Origin: Bacteroidota bacterium
Lineage (GTDB): Bacteria > Bacteroidota > Bacteroidia > Chitinophagales > Chitinophagaceae
DNA length: 64,000 bases
Direction of reading: 5' to 3'
Assembly (NCBI GenBank): GCA_023424015.1
Contig: JAFAEM010000036.1
Span: forward strand, 1 to 64,000
Positions 7,753-16,467 of the stretch are shown piece after piece; the first letter of the stretch is position 1, and each line of letters begins with the position of its first letter. A model generated the notes under the pieces. The model was not told the DNA's origin and searched no databases. It saw nothing but the letters and a program-made list of their open reading frames with translations. The position numbers and the translations under genes are program-made.

Positions 7753-9042
7753 TTATTTCATGCTTAAATAATCCATTACCAATTGGCAAAAAGCTGTAAC
7801 GCCGGTTTTCATCGCACTATCCTCCACGTAAAAATCGGGCGTATGATGCGGTGGTGCTTTTGTTTTATCCATGCCTTTGGGCATGCCCCCGAGGTAAAAG
7901 AAAAAGGATGGCGCTTTTGTGCCATAATAAGAAAAATCCTCCGCGCCGGTCACCCAGCCGCGCTCTGACACATTTGCTTCGCCGATTGCGGCATGCAGGG
8001 AAGGCAACATTTTTTTCACCAGGGCGGGATCGTTGTAGGTCACCAGTGTTTTCGTATCAATATCTATTTCCACTTCGGCACCGGCAGCTTCGGCGATCTT
8101 TGTGATGGTGTTTGTAAATCTTCTGTGTACATCTTTTTGCATGGCGCTGTCGAGCGTACGAATAGTGCCCAGCATGATGCAATCTTCGGGAATGATATTA
8201 TTTCTTACGCCACTTTGGATCTTGCCCACCGTGATCACAACCGGGGCTTTTGTAAGTTCCGATTCGCGACTAACGATTTGCTGAAGACCCTGTATGATGG
8301 TGGCGGACACTGCGATGGGGTCTATGCCAAGCCAGGGCTGGGAACCATGACTGGCTTTTCCCTTTACTTTAATACTGAAGAAATCCGCCGCCGCCATAAA
8401 AGCGCCTGGCTTGTATTGGATCGTGCCCGACTCAACGCCGGATTGTATATGTAAGCCGAATACGGCATCTACTTTAGGATTATCCATCACGCCTTCTTTG
8501 ACCATTAGCGAGGCACCGCCTTCTTCACCTTCGGGAGCACCTTCTTCGGCCGGCTGGAAAATAAATTTCACCGATCCCTTTATTTCTGACCTGATACCAG
8601 CTAACACTTCCGCAACCGTCATCAGGATGGCCACATGCGCATCGTGGCCACAGGCATGCATTACACCAACTTCCGCACCGTTATAGATCGTTTTTTCTTT
8701 TGAAGCGAAGGGAATATTGACCCGCTCCACTACTGGCAGGGCGTCCATATCTGCCCTGAGAGCTATACAGGGTCCGGGTTTTCCACCTTTCAGTAAACCA
8801 ACCACACCGGTTTTCGCTACTCCTTCCTGCACTTCCATCCCCAGTTTTTTCAAATGATCTGCAACCAGTTTGGCCGTCTTAAACTCGCGGTTGCCCAGCT
8901 CGGGGTATTGATGAAGATGTTGTCGCCATTCAATGCATTTGTGTTCAGTTTTTTGAATAGCGCTTGCGACTTTTTGACGAAGTTGCGAATAGGACACTGG
9001 CAACAGGGAAAAAAATACAATAATTAAGAGGATAATTCTCAT
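7753..9042 (-). CDS. Exported M20D-family amidohydrolase
   Basis: This is a 429-residue metal-dependent amidohydrolase of the hippurate/indole-acetyl-amino-acid hydrolase group, which removes acyl groups from N-acyl amino acids. An N-terminal signal peptide (about 19 residues, ending VSYSQ) indicates export. Metal-site motifs are ALRADMDALPV, the M20D-specific HACGHDAH, and FQPAEEG with the catalytic Glu pair. A dimerisation domain lies in the middle (ASHGSQPWLGIDP). It is first in a two-gene operon with the serine hydrolase, which suggests joint processing of an acylated or peptidoglycan-derived compound in the periplasm (inference). Confidence 0.92.
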   Translation of the reverse strand: MRIILLIIVFFSLLPVSYSQLRQKVASAIQKTEHKCIEWRQHLHQYPELGNREFKTAKLVADHLKKLGMEVQEGVAKTGVVGLLKGGKPGPCIALRADMDALPVVERVNIPFASKEKTIYNGAEVGVMHACGHDAHVAILMTVAEVLAGIRSEIKGSVKFIFQPAEEGAPEGEEGGASLMVKEGVMDNPKVDAVFGLHIQSGVESGTIQYKPGAFMAAADFFSIKVKGKASHGSQPWLGIDPIAVSATIIQGLQQIVSRESELTKAPVVITVGKIQSGVRNNIIPEDCIMLGTIRTLDSAMQKDVHRRFTNTITKIAEAAGAEVEIDIDTKTLVTYNDPALVKKMLPSLHAAIGEANVSERGWVTGAEDFSYYGTKAPSFFFYLGGMPKGMDKTKAPPHHTPDFYVEDSAMKTGVTAFCQLVMDYLSMK

Positions 9043-9156
9043 CGAAAAAAATTTTATGAATTTACCATAAAATGTCTTTAATCGTTTACCTTCAAATGAT
9101 CGGGGACCAACTCATTCCGGCGATCATTAATTGCTGTATATTACGTATTGCTTCTC

Positions 9157-10413
9157 ATGCTTTTTCGACATGTTTCTTTTTTAAGGGCTGTGTTGCTGCA
9201 CAGTGTTACGGCTTTTGGCGGACCACAGGCACATATAGCAATGATGATAAAAACGTTTGTCAAACAAACGCCTTATATCACCGAGCAGGAGCTGATGGAG
9301 TATAATGCCTTTTGCCAGTTGCTTCCGGGTGCCTCTTCCACACAGACATTAACACTGATCGGATACAAGGTCGGCGGCGTGCCGTTAGCGGTACTGGCAC
9401 TTATCATCTGGATCCTGCCCGCCTGTTTTTTCATGGGAGCGCTCTCTTTCCTGCTTCACTATATCGACAAGACCGCATTAGAGACAGATATTTTTAAGTT
9501 CATCGCACCCATGGCGGCGGGTTTTCTATTGTATGCCTGTATCAGCACTTTTCCGCATGCAGTTCGCAATACCATCACCTGGCTCATCATGCTGGTGAGT
9601 ATGGCGGTCACTTATTTTCTTTTCAAACTGCCGGTCGTGTTTCCGCTGGTGATCATCCTGGGTGGTATCGCGACCAATCTCAGCAAAAAACGCATTCCCC
9701 AGGTAGAGCAAAAACCATCCAAGATCAAATGGTGGAATTTCTGGTTGTTTGGGATCATCTTCATCGCTGCAGGTATCATCAGTGAAACGGCCAGGAAACA
9801 GGACTGGCCCAATCGTAAACCCATCAATCTTTTTGAAAACACCTATCGTATGGGCAGCCTCGTATTTGGAGGAGGGCAGGTGCTGATGCCGATCATGTAT
9901 GAACAATTCAGTATACGTCCATTGGCCGTTAAGGAGAAAAATCCCAATGTTGTGCAGATCGCGAAGGAAGACATGTACACCGGAATGGGTATTGTAAGGG
10001 CAGTACCCGGTCCGGTTTTTTCTATTGCGGCGTTTACAGGTGGGATGGCATTGAAAGATATGGGTAGTACCCCCGAACAAAAAACAACCATGCAGTTGCT
10101 GGGGTGCCTGATCGGGATGGTAGCGATTTTTTTACCGAGTGCATTGCTGGTACTTTTCTTTTTCCCGATCTGGAACAATCTAAAAAAATATGCGGCAGTC
10201 TACCGATCGCTCGAAGGTATCAATGCCGCGGTAGTTGGAATTATGTTTGCTTCCACTTTTTATATCATGAAAGATATTTCATTGATTGAAGCAAAAACGA
10301 TCAGCGCCATCAATCTCGCTGTCATTATCTGCACTTTCTTATTGTTGAGTTATACCCGTATGCCCGCACCGGTGATCGTGGCAGCCTGTTTACTCCTTGG
10401 ATATCTTTTTTAG
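9157..10413 (+). CDS. chrA: ChrA-family chromate transporter
   Basis: This hydrophobic protein of about 418 residues has two homologous halves, the layout of bidomain ChrA anion transporters. The N-terminal half carries FGGPQAHIAMM and QLLPGASSTQTLTLIGY; the C-terminal half carries the parallel VFGGGQVLMPIMY and AVPGPVFSIAAFTGG. The usual family function is chromate efflux driven by the proton gradient, though many ChrA proteins have an untested substrate. I prefer the ATG at 9157 to an in-frame TTG at 9148. It stands alone on the plus strand, divergent from the M20 gene and convergent with nadD. Confidence 0.88.
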   Translation: MLFRHVSFLRAVLLHSVTAFGGPQAHIAMMIKTFVKQTPYITEQELMEYNAFCQLLPGASSTQTLTLIGYKVGGVPLAVLALIIWILPACFFMGALSFLLHYIDKTALETDIFKFIAPMAAGFLLYACISTFPHAVRNTITWLIMLVSMAVTYFLFKLPVVFPLVIILGGIATNLSKKRIPQVEQKPSKIKWWNFWLFGIIFIAAGIISETARKQDWPNRKPINLFENTYRMGSLVFGGGQVLMPIMYEQFSIRPLAVKEKNPNVVQIAKEDMYTGMGIVRAVPGPVFSIAAFTGGMALKDMGSTPEQKTTMQLLGCLIGMVAIFLPSALLVLFFFPIWNNLKKYAAVYRSLEGINAAVVGIMFASTFYIMKDISLIEAKTISAINLAVIICTFLLLSYTRMPAPVIVAACLLLGYLF

Positions 10414-10448
10414 AAAAATTATGTTGCGAGAGAACTTCCCGGAAGCAT

Positions 10449-10629
10449 CTAGTGTCGTGTCAAGGTTAAAATGCCGCTTCACAAAGTTACGAGCAATGAG
10501 CTACGAACTTCCAGACCGATCGTTTGACCACGAAATTTGAAGCCTTAAACCTCATGGCTCTCAGCTCAAAGCTCGCAGCTCGCAGCTATAATAAGTGGAA
10601 TCGTCAAAATATGGTGGACTTGACACTAG
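10449..10629 (+). repeat. MITE-like element, copy 1
   Basis: This 181-bp non-coding element starts with CTAGTGTCGTGTCAAGG and ends with TGACACTAG, so its outer nine bases form a near-perfect terminal inverted repeat (CTAGTGTC). A second copy lies inverted at 34043-34185. Shared blocks include TTAAAATGCCGCTTCA, GATCGTTTGACCACGAAATT and GTCAAAATATGG. The interior is rich in GAGCT/AGCTC units and could fold into a hairpin. It encodes nothing. Its right end contains the stop codon of nadD. Confidence 0.75.
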
Positions 10630-11198
10630 GACCGATAGTAATTACTTTTCTCAATTTCTTCCCGCACATTATCCGGTACCAGGTAACGAATGGATTTGCC
10701 GGCTTTGACCAGCTGCCTGATATGCGTTGCCGATATTTCTAAAAGGGGAGCTTCGAGTACTGTCAGTTTTGCGTTCAAGTGATTCCCGATCTCAAAACCA
10801 GGGCGTTTATAAACGTAAACAGGGTAATTCCTGACTATGAATTCATAATTCTTCCATTTATGCAGGTTCTGAAAACTATCGCTGCCCATCACCACCGAAA
10901 ATTCATGATCGGGATATTTTTCGGAGAGATGAGCGAGAGTAACGCTGGTATAAGATGGTTTGGGCAGACTGAATTCTATATCAGATACTTTCATTCGCAG
11001 ATCATCTTCGGTTGCCAGTCGAAGCAGGTGAAGCCGGTCGTATTCATTCAGCAGTGAATGATTGGTCTTAAATGGATTCTGGGGGGAGATGACAAACCAA
11101 AGCTTTTCAAGAGGGGTCTCGTTTAAAATATGATTGGCGATGATCAGGTGGCCGGCATGAACTGGGTTGAAGGAACCGAAATATAGTCCGATATTCAT
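10626..11198 (-). CDS. nadD: Nicotinate-nucleotide adenylyltransferase
   Basis: NadD transfers AMP from ATP to nicotinate mononucleotide, making deamido-NAD. The nucleotidyltransferase signature GSFNPVHAGH sits right after the start, and the second conserved motif, ISATHIR, lies near the C-terminus. I chose the ATG at 11198 because it places GLYFGSFNP at the usual distance; an upstream TTG at 11213 is in frame but less typical. The protein of about 190 residues has family length. It follows feoA by 19 bp on the same strand. The stop codon (TAG, 10626-10628) lies inside the end of a MITE-like element, so the last residues may have been altered by that insertion. Confidence 0.95.
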   Translation of the reverse strand: MNIGLYFGSFNPVHAGHLIIANHILNETPLEKLWFVISPQNPFKTNHSLLNEYDRLHLLRLATEDDLRMKVSDIEFSLPKPSYTSVTLAHLSEKYPDHEFSVVMGSDSFQNLHKWKNYEFIVRNYPVYVYKRPGFEIGNHLNAKLTVLEAPLLEISATHIRQLVKAGKSIRYLVPDNVREEIEKSNYYRS

Positions 11199-11217
11199 GT
11201 AACTAATTGACAATCAA

Positions 11218-11445
11218 TTAACTAGCTTCAACAATGATATGCTCGGCCTCGTCCAGGCGCAGGCTAAGCATGTACCCGGCCACTGAAATTGACACCGGAT
11301 CACCAAGCGGGGCGATTTGCTCGACGGATACGATCTCGCCTGGCAGGCAGCCCATTTCCATGAGCTTCAAATGTAATTCCTGGCTGCCGAAGCTTTTGAT
11401 CACTGCTTTCTGGCCGAGTCTTAATTCCGATAGTTTCTTATTCAT
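11218..11445 (-). CDS. feoA: FeoA-family ferrous iron transport accessory protein
   Basis: FeoA is a small SH3-like cytosolic protein that associates with FeoB during Fe2+ uptake. This 75-residue protein shows the family pattern: an N-terminal LSELRLGQKAVI strand, the KLMEMGCLPGEIVSVE core and a C-terminal SLRLDEAEHIIVE. In many Bacteroidota feoA is fused to feoB or lies next to it. Here it is separate, 4.7 kb from feoB, on the opposite strand, and is followed by nadD with a 19-bp gap. The divergent neighbour ybeY starts 61 bp away. Confidence 0.9.
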   Translation of the reverse strand: MNKKLSELRLGQKAVIKSFGSQELHLKLMEMGCLPGEIVSVEQIAPLGDPVSISVAGYMLSLRLDEAEHIIVEAS

Positions 11446-11506
11446 TATTTTGAATTACAGCAAATCTAACATTGTATTCATTTCTTTGTTTACGAATTTT
11501 GAAATT

Positions 11507-11953
11507 ATGCCATCCCAAACAAAATCAAATATTTATTTCTTTTTCCCGGCCGCCGTTACACTGCGCGACCGAACCCGCCTGAAAGAGTTCATCCTATCCA
11601 TTTTCAAAAGGGAAAAGACAAAGCTCGCATCCCTGAACTATATTTTTTGTGACGATCGTCAGCTCCTGGCCATTAATAAGCAATATCTGGCGCATGATTT
11701 CTATACTGATATAATCAGCTTTGAATTATCCCAGCCGGGCCAGCCGGTGGAAGGGGAGATCTATATAAGCACTGACCGGGTAAAGGACAATGCCATCTCT
11801 TTAGGAGAAACTTTCAAACGGGAACTCCACCGGGTGATATTTCATGGGGCTTTGCACCTGTGTGGCTACCGAGATAAGACAAAAGCCGAGATCGAAAAAA
11901 TGCGTGCCGAAGAAAACTATTACCTCGATAAGTATTTCAAGGGTAAAATTTAG
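11507..11953 (+). CDS. ybeY: Endoribonuclease YbeY
   Basis: YbeY is a metal-dependent endoribonuclease needed for 16S rRNA 3' processing and ribosome quality control. The protein is 148 residues from the ATG at 11507; the frame is open further upstream but that part overlaps feoA in the opposite direction and is not conserved. The metal site reads HGALHLCGYRDKTK. The first two His of the family's H-x3-H-x5-H motif are present, but the third position is Asp, a change I also associate with other Bacteroidota YbeY proteins. The preceding FELSQPGQPVEGEIYIS strand is typical. Confidence 0.92.
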   Translation: MPSQTKSNIYFFFPAAVTLRDRTRLKEFILSIFKREKTKLASLNYIFCDDRQLLAINKQYLAHDFYTDIISFELSQPGQPVEGEIYISTDRVKDNAISLGETFKRELHRVIFHGALHLCGYRDKTKAEIEKMRAEENYYLDKYFKGKI

Positions 11954-12027
11954 CCCCACAACACAATCCCGCGTAACCGGTATATCCAATTCTGGGAAAT
12001 GATCATTTCTTACACGTCTACCTGGAA

Positions 12028-12043
12028 TGTTCCACGTGAAATA
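12028..12043. promoter_or_regulatory. parS-like palindrome 1
   Basis: TGTTCCACGTGAAATA matches the ParB-binding consensus TGTTNCACGTGAAACA at all but one fixed position. It lies in the 270-bp gap upstream of mnmG, a common neighbour of chromosome origins. A second, weaker copy begins 25 bp downstream. Confidence 0.6.
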
Positions 12044-12052
12044 TTTGAAGTT

Positions 12053-12068
12053 CGTTTCACGTGAAAAA
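12053..12068. promoter_or_regulatory. parS-like palindrome 2
   Basis: CGTTTCACGTGAAAAA matches the parS consensus TGTTTCACGTGAAACA at 14 of 16 positions and keeps the whole TTTCACGTGAAA core. It starts 25 bp after the first site. Two closely spaced sites make chance occurrence less likely. Confidence 0.55.
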
Positions 12069-12192
12069 ATCAGACCCTGTAACCAGGCATTTTAGAGGGG
12101 GTAAACGGGATCACGAAAGGATTTAAGATAAAAAATATCCCTTTTCGGATGGGGACTCGTTAAAAACATGGCTCCCCAAAGAAAAATCTATG

Positions 12193-12219
12193 TTGAAGCC
12201 CTGATACAAACTACCTTTG
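12193..12219 (+). promoter_or_regulatory. Candidate promoter of mnmG
   Basis: TTG at 12193-12195, then 16 bp, then TACCTTTG at 12212-12219 (followed by C). This fits the Bacteroidota -33/-7 pattern TTG...TAnnTTTG with a slightly short spacer. Transcription would begin within a few bases of the ATG at 12226, implying a leaderless or nearly leaderless mRNA. Confidence 0.4.
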
Positions 12220-12225
12220 CTCCCC

Positions 12226-14088
12226 ATGTTTCCAGAATACGATGTTATAGTGGTTGGCGCAGGCCATGCAGGCTGCGAGGCTGCGGCTGCGGCTGCTAAT
12301 TTGGGCTCCAAAGTACTGCTGGTGACCATGAATATGCAAACCATCGCCCAAATGAGCTGCAACCCGGCCATGGGAGGTATCGCAAAAGGCCAGATTGTCC
12401 GGGAAATAGATGCCCTGGGCGGATACTCGGGGATCGTTACCGATAAATCCATGATCCAATTCCGCATGCTAAACCGGTCAAAGGGTCCGGCCATGTGGAG
12501 TCCAAGGGCCCAAAGTGACCGGATGTTATTTGCCAGTACCTGGAGGGAAATGCTGGAGAATACTCCAAGTGTTGATTTCTACCAGGATATGGTCAGGGGT
12601 CTTCTTGTAAAAGACGGTCGCGCCCAGGGAGTGATCACCGGCCTTGGACATGAAATCAGGTCTAAAGCAGTAGTGTTGACCAATGGTACCTTTCTAAATG
12701 GTATCATTCATATCGGGGAAAAGAATTTCGGTGGGGGAAGGGCAGCAGAGAAATCCGCGACTGGCATCACAGAGCAACTCGTTTCGCTGGGCTTTGAAAG
12801 TGACCGGCTCAAAACGGGAACACCGCCCCGTGTGGACGGCCGCAGCCTGGACTATTCTAAAATGGAAGAACAACCAGGGGATGAGCAGATCGGCGGATTT
12901 TCATACCTCGATGTTGAAAAGCCGACCAAACAAAGGAGCTGCTGGATCACCTATACCTCAAAAGCTGTTCATGATATTCTTAAAACAGGCTTTTCGCGTA
13001 GTCCGATGTTCGCGGGAAGGATCGATGGGGTGGGACCCAGGTATTGTCCGAGTATCGAAGACAAGATCAATCGTTTTGCCGAAAGAGAAAGGCACCAGCT
13101 GTTTGTAGAACCCGAAGGCTGGAATACAGTTGAGATATACGTCAACGGATTCTCGACATCACTACCCGAAGAAGTTCAATACGAAGCTCTTCGTAGTGTT
13201 CCCGGGTTTGAGAATGCCCGTATGTTCAGGCCAGGCTATGCTATTGAATACGACTACTTTCCGCCTACACAACTGAAACATAGCCTGGAAACAAAGAATA
13301 TTTCACACCTGTTCTTTGCTGGCCAGATAAATGGTACCACCGGTTATGAAGAAGCAGCCTGCCAGGGGATAATGGCTGGGATCAACGCGCACCAAAAAAC
13401 CAGGGACCAGGAACCCTTTATACTCAAAAGGAGCGAAGCCTATATCGGTGTATTGATCGATGACCTGATCAGCAAGGGTACTGAAGAGCCATACCGCATG
13501 TTTACTTCAAGAGCTGAATTCCGGACCCTGCTTAGGCAGGACAATGCGGACCTGCGTTTGACTGAGTTAAGTTACCGGCTTGGACTTGCTTCACAGGAAA
13601 GAATGGATAAAGTGATACAGAAAAGAAAAGATGTAGAAATAATTAAGTCGATACTTAAAGAAACCAGCATTGAAGCCGCGGAAGCGAATCCATATTTTGA
13701 GTCGATCAATTCATCCACGATAAGTGAAAAACAAAAAGCCGAAAAAATTCTTTTACGTCCCGGAATTGAGCTGATCGATCTGCAAAAATCATTACCAACA
13801 CTTGGATCAAGACTTCAGGATTTCTCAAAAGAAACGATTGAACAGGCTTCGATACAGGTGAAATATGATGTCTACATCGAAAAAGAAAAAGACCTGGTGA
13901 TACGAATGAGCCAGCTGGAAGATCTTGAAATTCCCTCCACTTTTGATTATCGTAAAATTCAATCGCTCGGCAACGAAGCACGCGAAAAGTTAATCAGGGT
14001 TCAACCCAGAACCCTTGGACAGGCGAGCCGTATCTCTGGTATCAACCCCAGCGACGTACAAATCCTGATGGTATACATGGGCAGATAA
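12226..14088 (+). CDS. mnmG: tRNA uridine-5-carboxymethylaminomethyl modification enzyme MnmG
   Basis: MnmG (GidA) works with MnmE to add the carboxymethylaminomethyl group at wobble U34 of certain tRNAs, using FAD. The dinucleotide-binding loop VVGAGHAGCEAA is at the N-terminus, followed by the family signatures SCNPAMGGIAKGQIVREIDA and FGGGRAAEKSATG-type stretches. A C-terminal helical domain ends with TLGQASRISGINPSDVQIL. The ATG at 12226 gives about 620 residues, the family length. An upstream TTG at 12217 lies inside the predicted -7 element and is unlikely. Two parS-like sites precede the gene, consistent with an origin-proximal location. Confidence 0.97.
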   Translation: MFPEYDVIVVGAGHAGCEAAAAAANLGSKVLLVTMNMQTIAQMSCNPAMGGIAKGQIVREIDALGGYSGIVTDKSMIQFRMLNRSKGPAMWSPRAQSDRMLFASTWREMLENTPSVDFYQDMVRGLLVKDGRAQGVITGLGHEIRSKAVVLTNGTFLNGIIHIGEKNFGGGRAAEKSATGITEQLVSLGFESDRLKTGTPPRVDGRSLDYSKMEEQPGDEQIGGFSYLDVEKPTKQRSCWITYTSKAVHDILKTGFSRSPMFAGRIDGVGPRYCPSIEDKINRFAERERHQLFVEPEGWNTVEIYVNGFSTSLPEEVQYEALRSVPGFENARMFRPGYAIEYDYFPPTQLKHSLETKNISHLFFAGQINGTTGYEEAACQGIMAGINAHQKTRDQEPFILKRSEAYIGVLIDDLISKGTEEPYRMFTSRAEFRTLLRQDNADLRLTELSYRLGLASQERMDKVIQKRKDVEIIKSILKETSIEAAEANPYFESINSSTISEKQKAEKILLRPGIELIDLQKSLPTLGSRLQDFSKETIEQASIQVKYDVYIEKEKDLVIRMSQLEDLEIPSTFDYRKIQSLGNEAREKLIRVQPRTLGQASRISGINPSDVQILMVYMGR

Positions 14089-14196
14089 TGTTATTGCCGA
14101 TGCACACTAACCACGTTTCCATATCAGTTTATAAAAAATAAACTTCTATGGAAAAATAATATACCGGCTATCTCATGGTTAACAAAACTACTGACC

Positions 14197-15021
14197 ATGG
14201 ATACCAACAAAATTCTTTCAGCAGATTTCCTGGACATACTTTTTGATAACAGAAACAAATCATACGGGGCTTATGAGCTCCGCCGGACCTATTCCAAAAG
14301 AGTTGGGCTGTCTCTATTGCTTACCGGTATTATTGTTACATTGCTATATGCTGGTATTGCACTTATTGACAGACCAGAACCAAAAGAACGACCGGTGGTT
14401 AAAATTCACGAAGGAGTTATCGTGGCAACTCTCACTATTGATAAACCGAAAGAAAAATCAGAAACTGAGACTCCCCGTAAAGCCGAACCCCAACCAAAAC
14501 AACAGGTACAGACCGAACAATACACTAAATACAGATTAACTGATGAGGATCTGATAACAGCTCCCCCTACACTGGCTGAAATAAATAAAGCACAGATTGG
14601 TCTCGCCAAAATTGAAGGCATTATTAATGATCGGGTCATTGAAATACCGGCCGGGAACCACACTAATGGTATCATCGCTGATAAAGTCGTAGAAAATGCA
14701 GGACCACTATCGATCGTACAGGTCCAGGCAAAATTTGACGGCGATTGGAAGAAATTCCTGGAAAGAAATTTGAATCCCCAGGTAGCGATCGACAATAACG
14801 CACCTCCTGGCATTTACACCGTCATGATCCAGTTCGTAGTAGACACCGATGGCAGCATCAGTGATATTAAGGCCTTGAATAATCCAGGTTATGGACTTGG
14901 GGAGGAAGCGATTCGGGTTATCAAAAAATCAAAGAAATGGGAACCTGCTATCCAGGAAGGACGACCTGCAAAAGCCTATCGCAAACAACCCATCACTTTC
15001 CAGATCACCGACGATTACTAG
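14197..15021 (+). CDS. TonB-family energy transducer
   Basis: This 274-residue protein couples the inner-membrane proton gradient to outer-membrane transporters. The N-terminus has the Bacteroidota TonB opening (DFLDILFDNRNKSYGAYELRR), then one membrane helix at about residues 35-56 (LSLLLTGIIVTLLYAGIAL), a Pro/Lys/Glu-rich periplasmic spacer, and a C-terminal TonB domain at about 185-272 with VMIQFVVDTDGSISDI and WEPAIQEGRPAKAYRKQP. No exbB or exbD lies nearby, so it depends on motor genes elsewhere. It converges on the ATP-grasp-SET gene with a 16-bp gap. Confidence 0.88.
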   Translation: MDTNKILSADFLDILFDNRNKSYGAYELRRTYSKRVGLSLLLTGIIVTLLYAGIALIDRPEPKERPVVKIHEGVIVATLTIDKPKEKSETETPRKAEPQPKQQVQTEQYTKYRLTDEDLITAPPTLAEINKAQIGLAKIEGIINDRVIEIPAGNHTNGIIADKVVENAGPLSIVQVQAKFDGDWKKFLERNLNPQVAIDNNAPPGIYTVMIQFVVDTDGSISDIKALNNPGYGLGEEAIRVIKKSKKWEPAIQEGRPAKAYRKQPITFQITDDY

Positions 15022-15037
15022 TAGAAAAAATGTGCTC

Positions 15038-16465
15038 CTAAATCAGGGCCTTAATTTCCCTGCTTGTTACAGAATTACCTGCAACGCCTTTAATAAACCC
15101 TTTGCAATTTGATGAGCCGCATTTACACTCAAATGGTTCCATGTTTTCGTCAAGAAACTGGGAGTAGTCCAAAGTAAGTTCCTCGTTTCGTGAAATATTT
15201 CTCAAGGCTATCACATTCAGTCCATCCAGGCCGGTATTGGCATCGCAACTATGATTTTGTGGCGCCCAGGCTGATGGGTCCTCATCCCACAATACAAAAA
15301 CCTCGTCGCTTATCGCATATGCATAACGCCGAAATTGAAGTTGTTGCTCAGCATTCCAGTTTTTTTCTACGAAACGCCGGGTGACGATCCGGTGCGGTCT
15401 TTCTTCGCCGGCATACACAATCTCTCCTTTTCGAATGCTATGACTGGCATAGATACCGAACCCGGCGATTGAGTTTCCTTTCATTGTATAGGGCCGGGAC
15501 TTTTTTTTATGCCTTGCGATGCCCTCTTCGATGATATGTTCCAGGAAACCCTGCTGACCCGCTTCGTCGTATTTTAAAACAAAGTCCGCCGAACCTTCAT
15601 ATCCGTCTGTATAAAAAACTGAACAGGTAAAATTGATTTCCAGGAAAAATATCTCATTCTTCTCATTGACCCTGAAATCGAGTCGGGCATAACCTACGCC
15701 ATTGAACCCCTTAAAGATCTTCCCGGCTTCCAGTCTTAACTCTTTATCCAGGACAGGATCGGTGCAGGGAAAATTACAATCGGGGTGTAATTCCGAGGTC
15801 TTTAAAGAATAAGTTTTAAATGCTTTCCCTTCTGGGAAAACATATTCTACAGGCTTAAAAACCCGGCAGGTGTTACCATCCGCATTCGCGGCAACGAGGA
15901 CCGTGAATTCCCTCCCTTCAATATATTCCTCCACTAACAAAGGGCCGTACTCGTTATATATCTCCACCACCTTCTTTAATAAGTCCTGCTTACTGTATAA
16001 AACAGAGTTTTCATCAATCCCAAGACTATCGCCGGCTTTAGACGGCTTTATAAACATGGGATACGATAAATATTTCTCTACCTTATCAATATCAGCGGGC
16101 TGATCAATTATAAAATAGCCAGGTGTACGAACGCCCTGGCAATGGGCCACATACTTCATCAACTCTTTGGTGGGATCATACAAAGTAGCAGTGGGTCCTG
16201 TATACGGCAACCCAAGTAAGTCGAATGTATGGATAACATCTATCGATGGCACTTCCCATTCCAGGTAACCTTCACACAGGTTAATAAAGATGTCAAAATT
16301 TTTTTTCTTCAGCTCTTTCAGTTGCTTATAGGTTGTCAGCTTATTGAGAAAAACATGTTCCACCTCGGCATCCGGCAATAATGCAGAAAGATTGCGGGGC
16401 GGGTCATAATTTTTATAGTCCACGCCGGTTGTGGAATAATCAGGCTGCAACACACAAACCTTCAT
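15038..16465 (-). CDS. ATP-grasp ligase fused to a SET-domain methyltransferase
   Basis: This 475-residue protein joins two enzyme domains. Residues 1 to about 320 form a D-Ala-D-Ala-ligase-like ATP-grasp: nucleotide Lys K140 in FIKPSKAGDSLGI, LLVEEYIEGREFTV around E179-E180, and metal ligands D263 (ARLDF), E276 and N278 (LEINFTCSVF). Residues from about 330 to 465 form a SET domain: AdoMet loop GFGIYA (335-340), NHSCDAN (404-410), a catalytic-type Tyr434 in LTLDYSQF, and a post-SET CxCx4C cluster (C447, C449, C454). The start lies two bases after the stop of the previous gene. The substrate is unknown. ATP-grasp domains make amide bonds and SET domains methylate lysines, so a peptide or protein target modified in both ways is plausible but inferred. 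Confidence 0.88.
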   Translation of the reverse strand: MKVCVLQPDYSTTGVDYKNYDPPRNLSALLPDAEVEHVFLNKLTTYKQLKELKKKNFDIFINLCEGYLEWEVPSIDVIHTFDLLGLPYTGPTATLYDPTKELMKYVAHCQGVRTPGYFIIDQPADIDKVEKYLSYPMFIKPSKAGDSLGIDENSVLYSKQDLLKKVVEIYNEYGPLLVEEYIEGREFTVLVAANADGNTCRVFKPVEYVFPEGKAFKTYSLKTSELHPDCNFPCTDPVLDKELRLEAGKIFKGFNGVGYARLDFRVNEKNEIFFLEINFTCSVFYTDGYEGSADFVLKYDEAGQQGFLEHIIEEGIARHKKKSRPYTMKGNSIAGFGIYASHSIRKGEIVYAGEERPHRIVTRRFVEKNWNAEQQLQFRRYAYAISDEVFVLWDEDPSAWAPQNHSCDANTGLDGLNVIALRNISRNEELTLDYSQFLDENMEPFECKCGSSNCKGFIKGVAGNSVTSREIKALI

Positions 16466-16467
16466 AG

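Noticed and set aside
11234..11506. N-terminal extension of ybeY
   Set aside because: It overlaps feoA on the opposite strand and precedes the conserved YbeY start; the ATG at 11507 fits family length.
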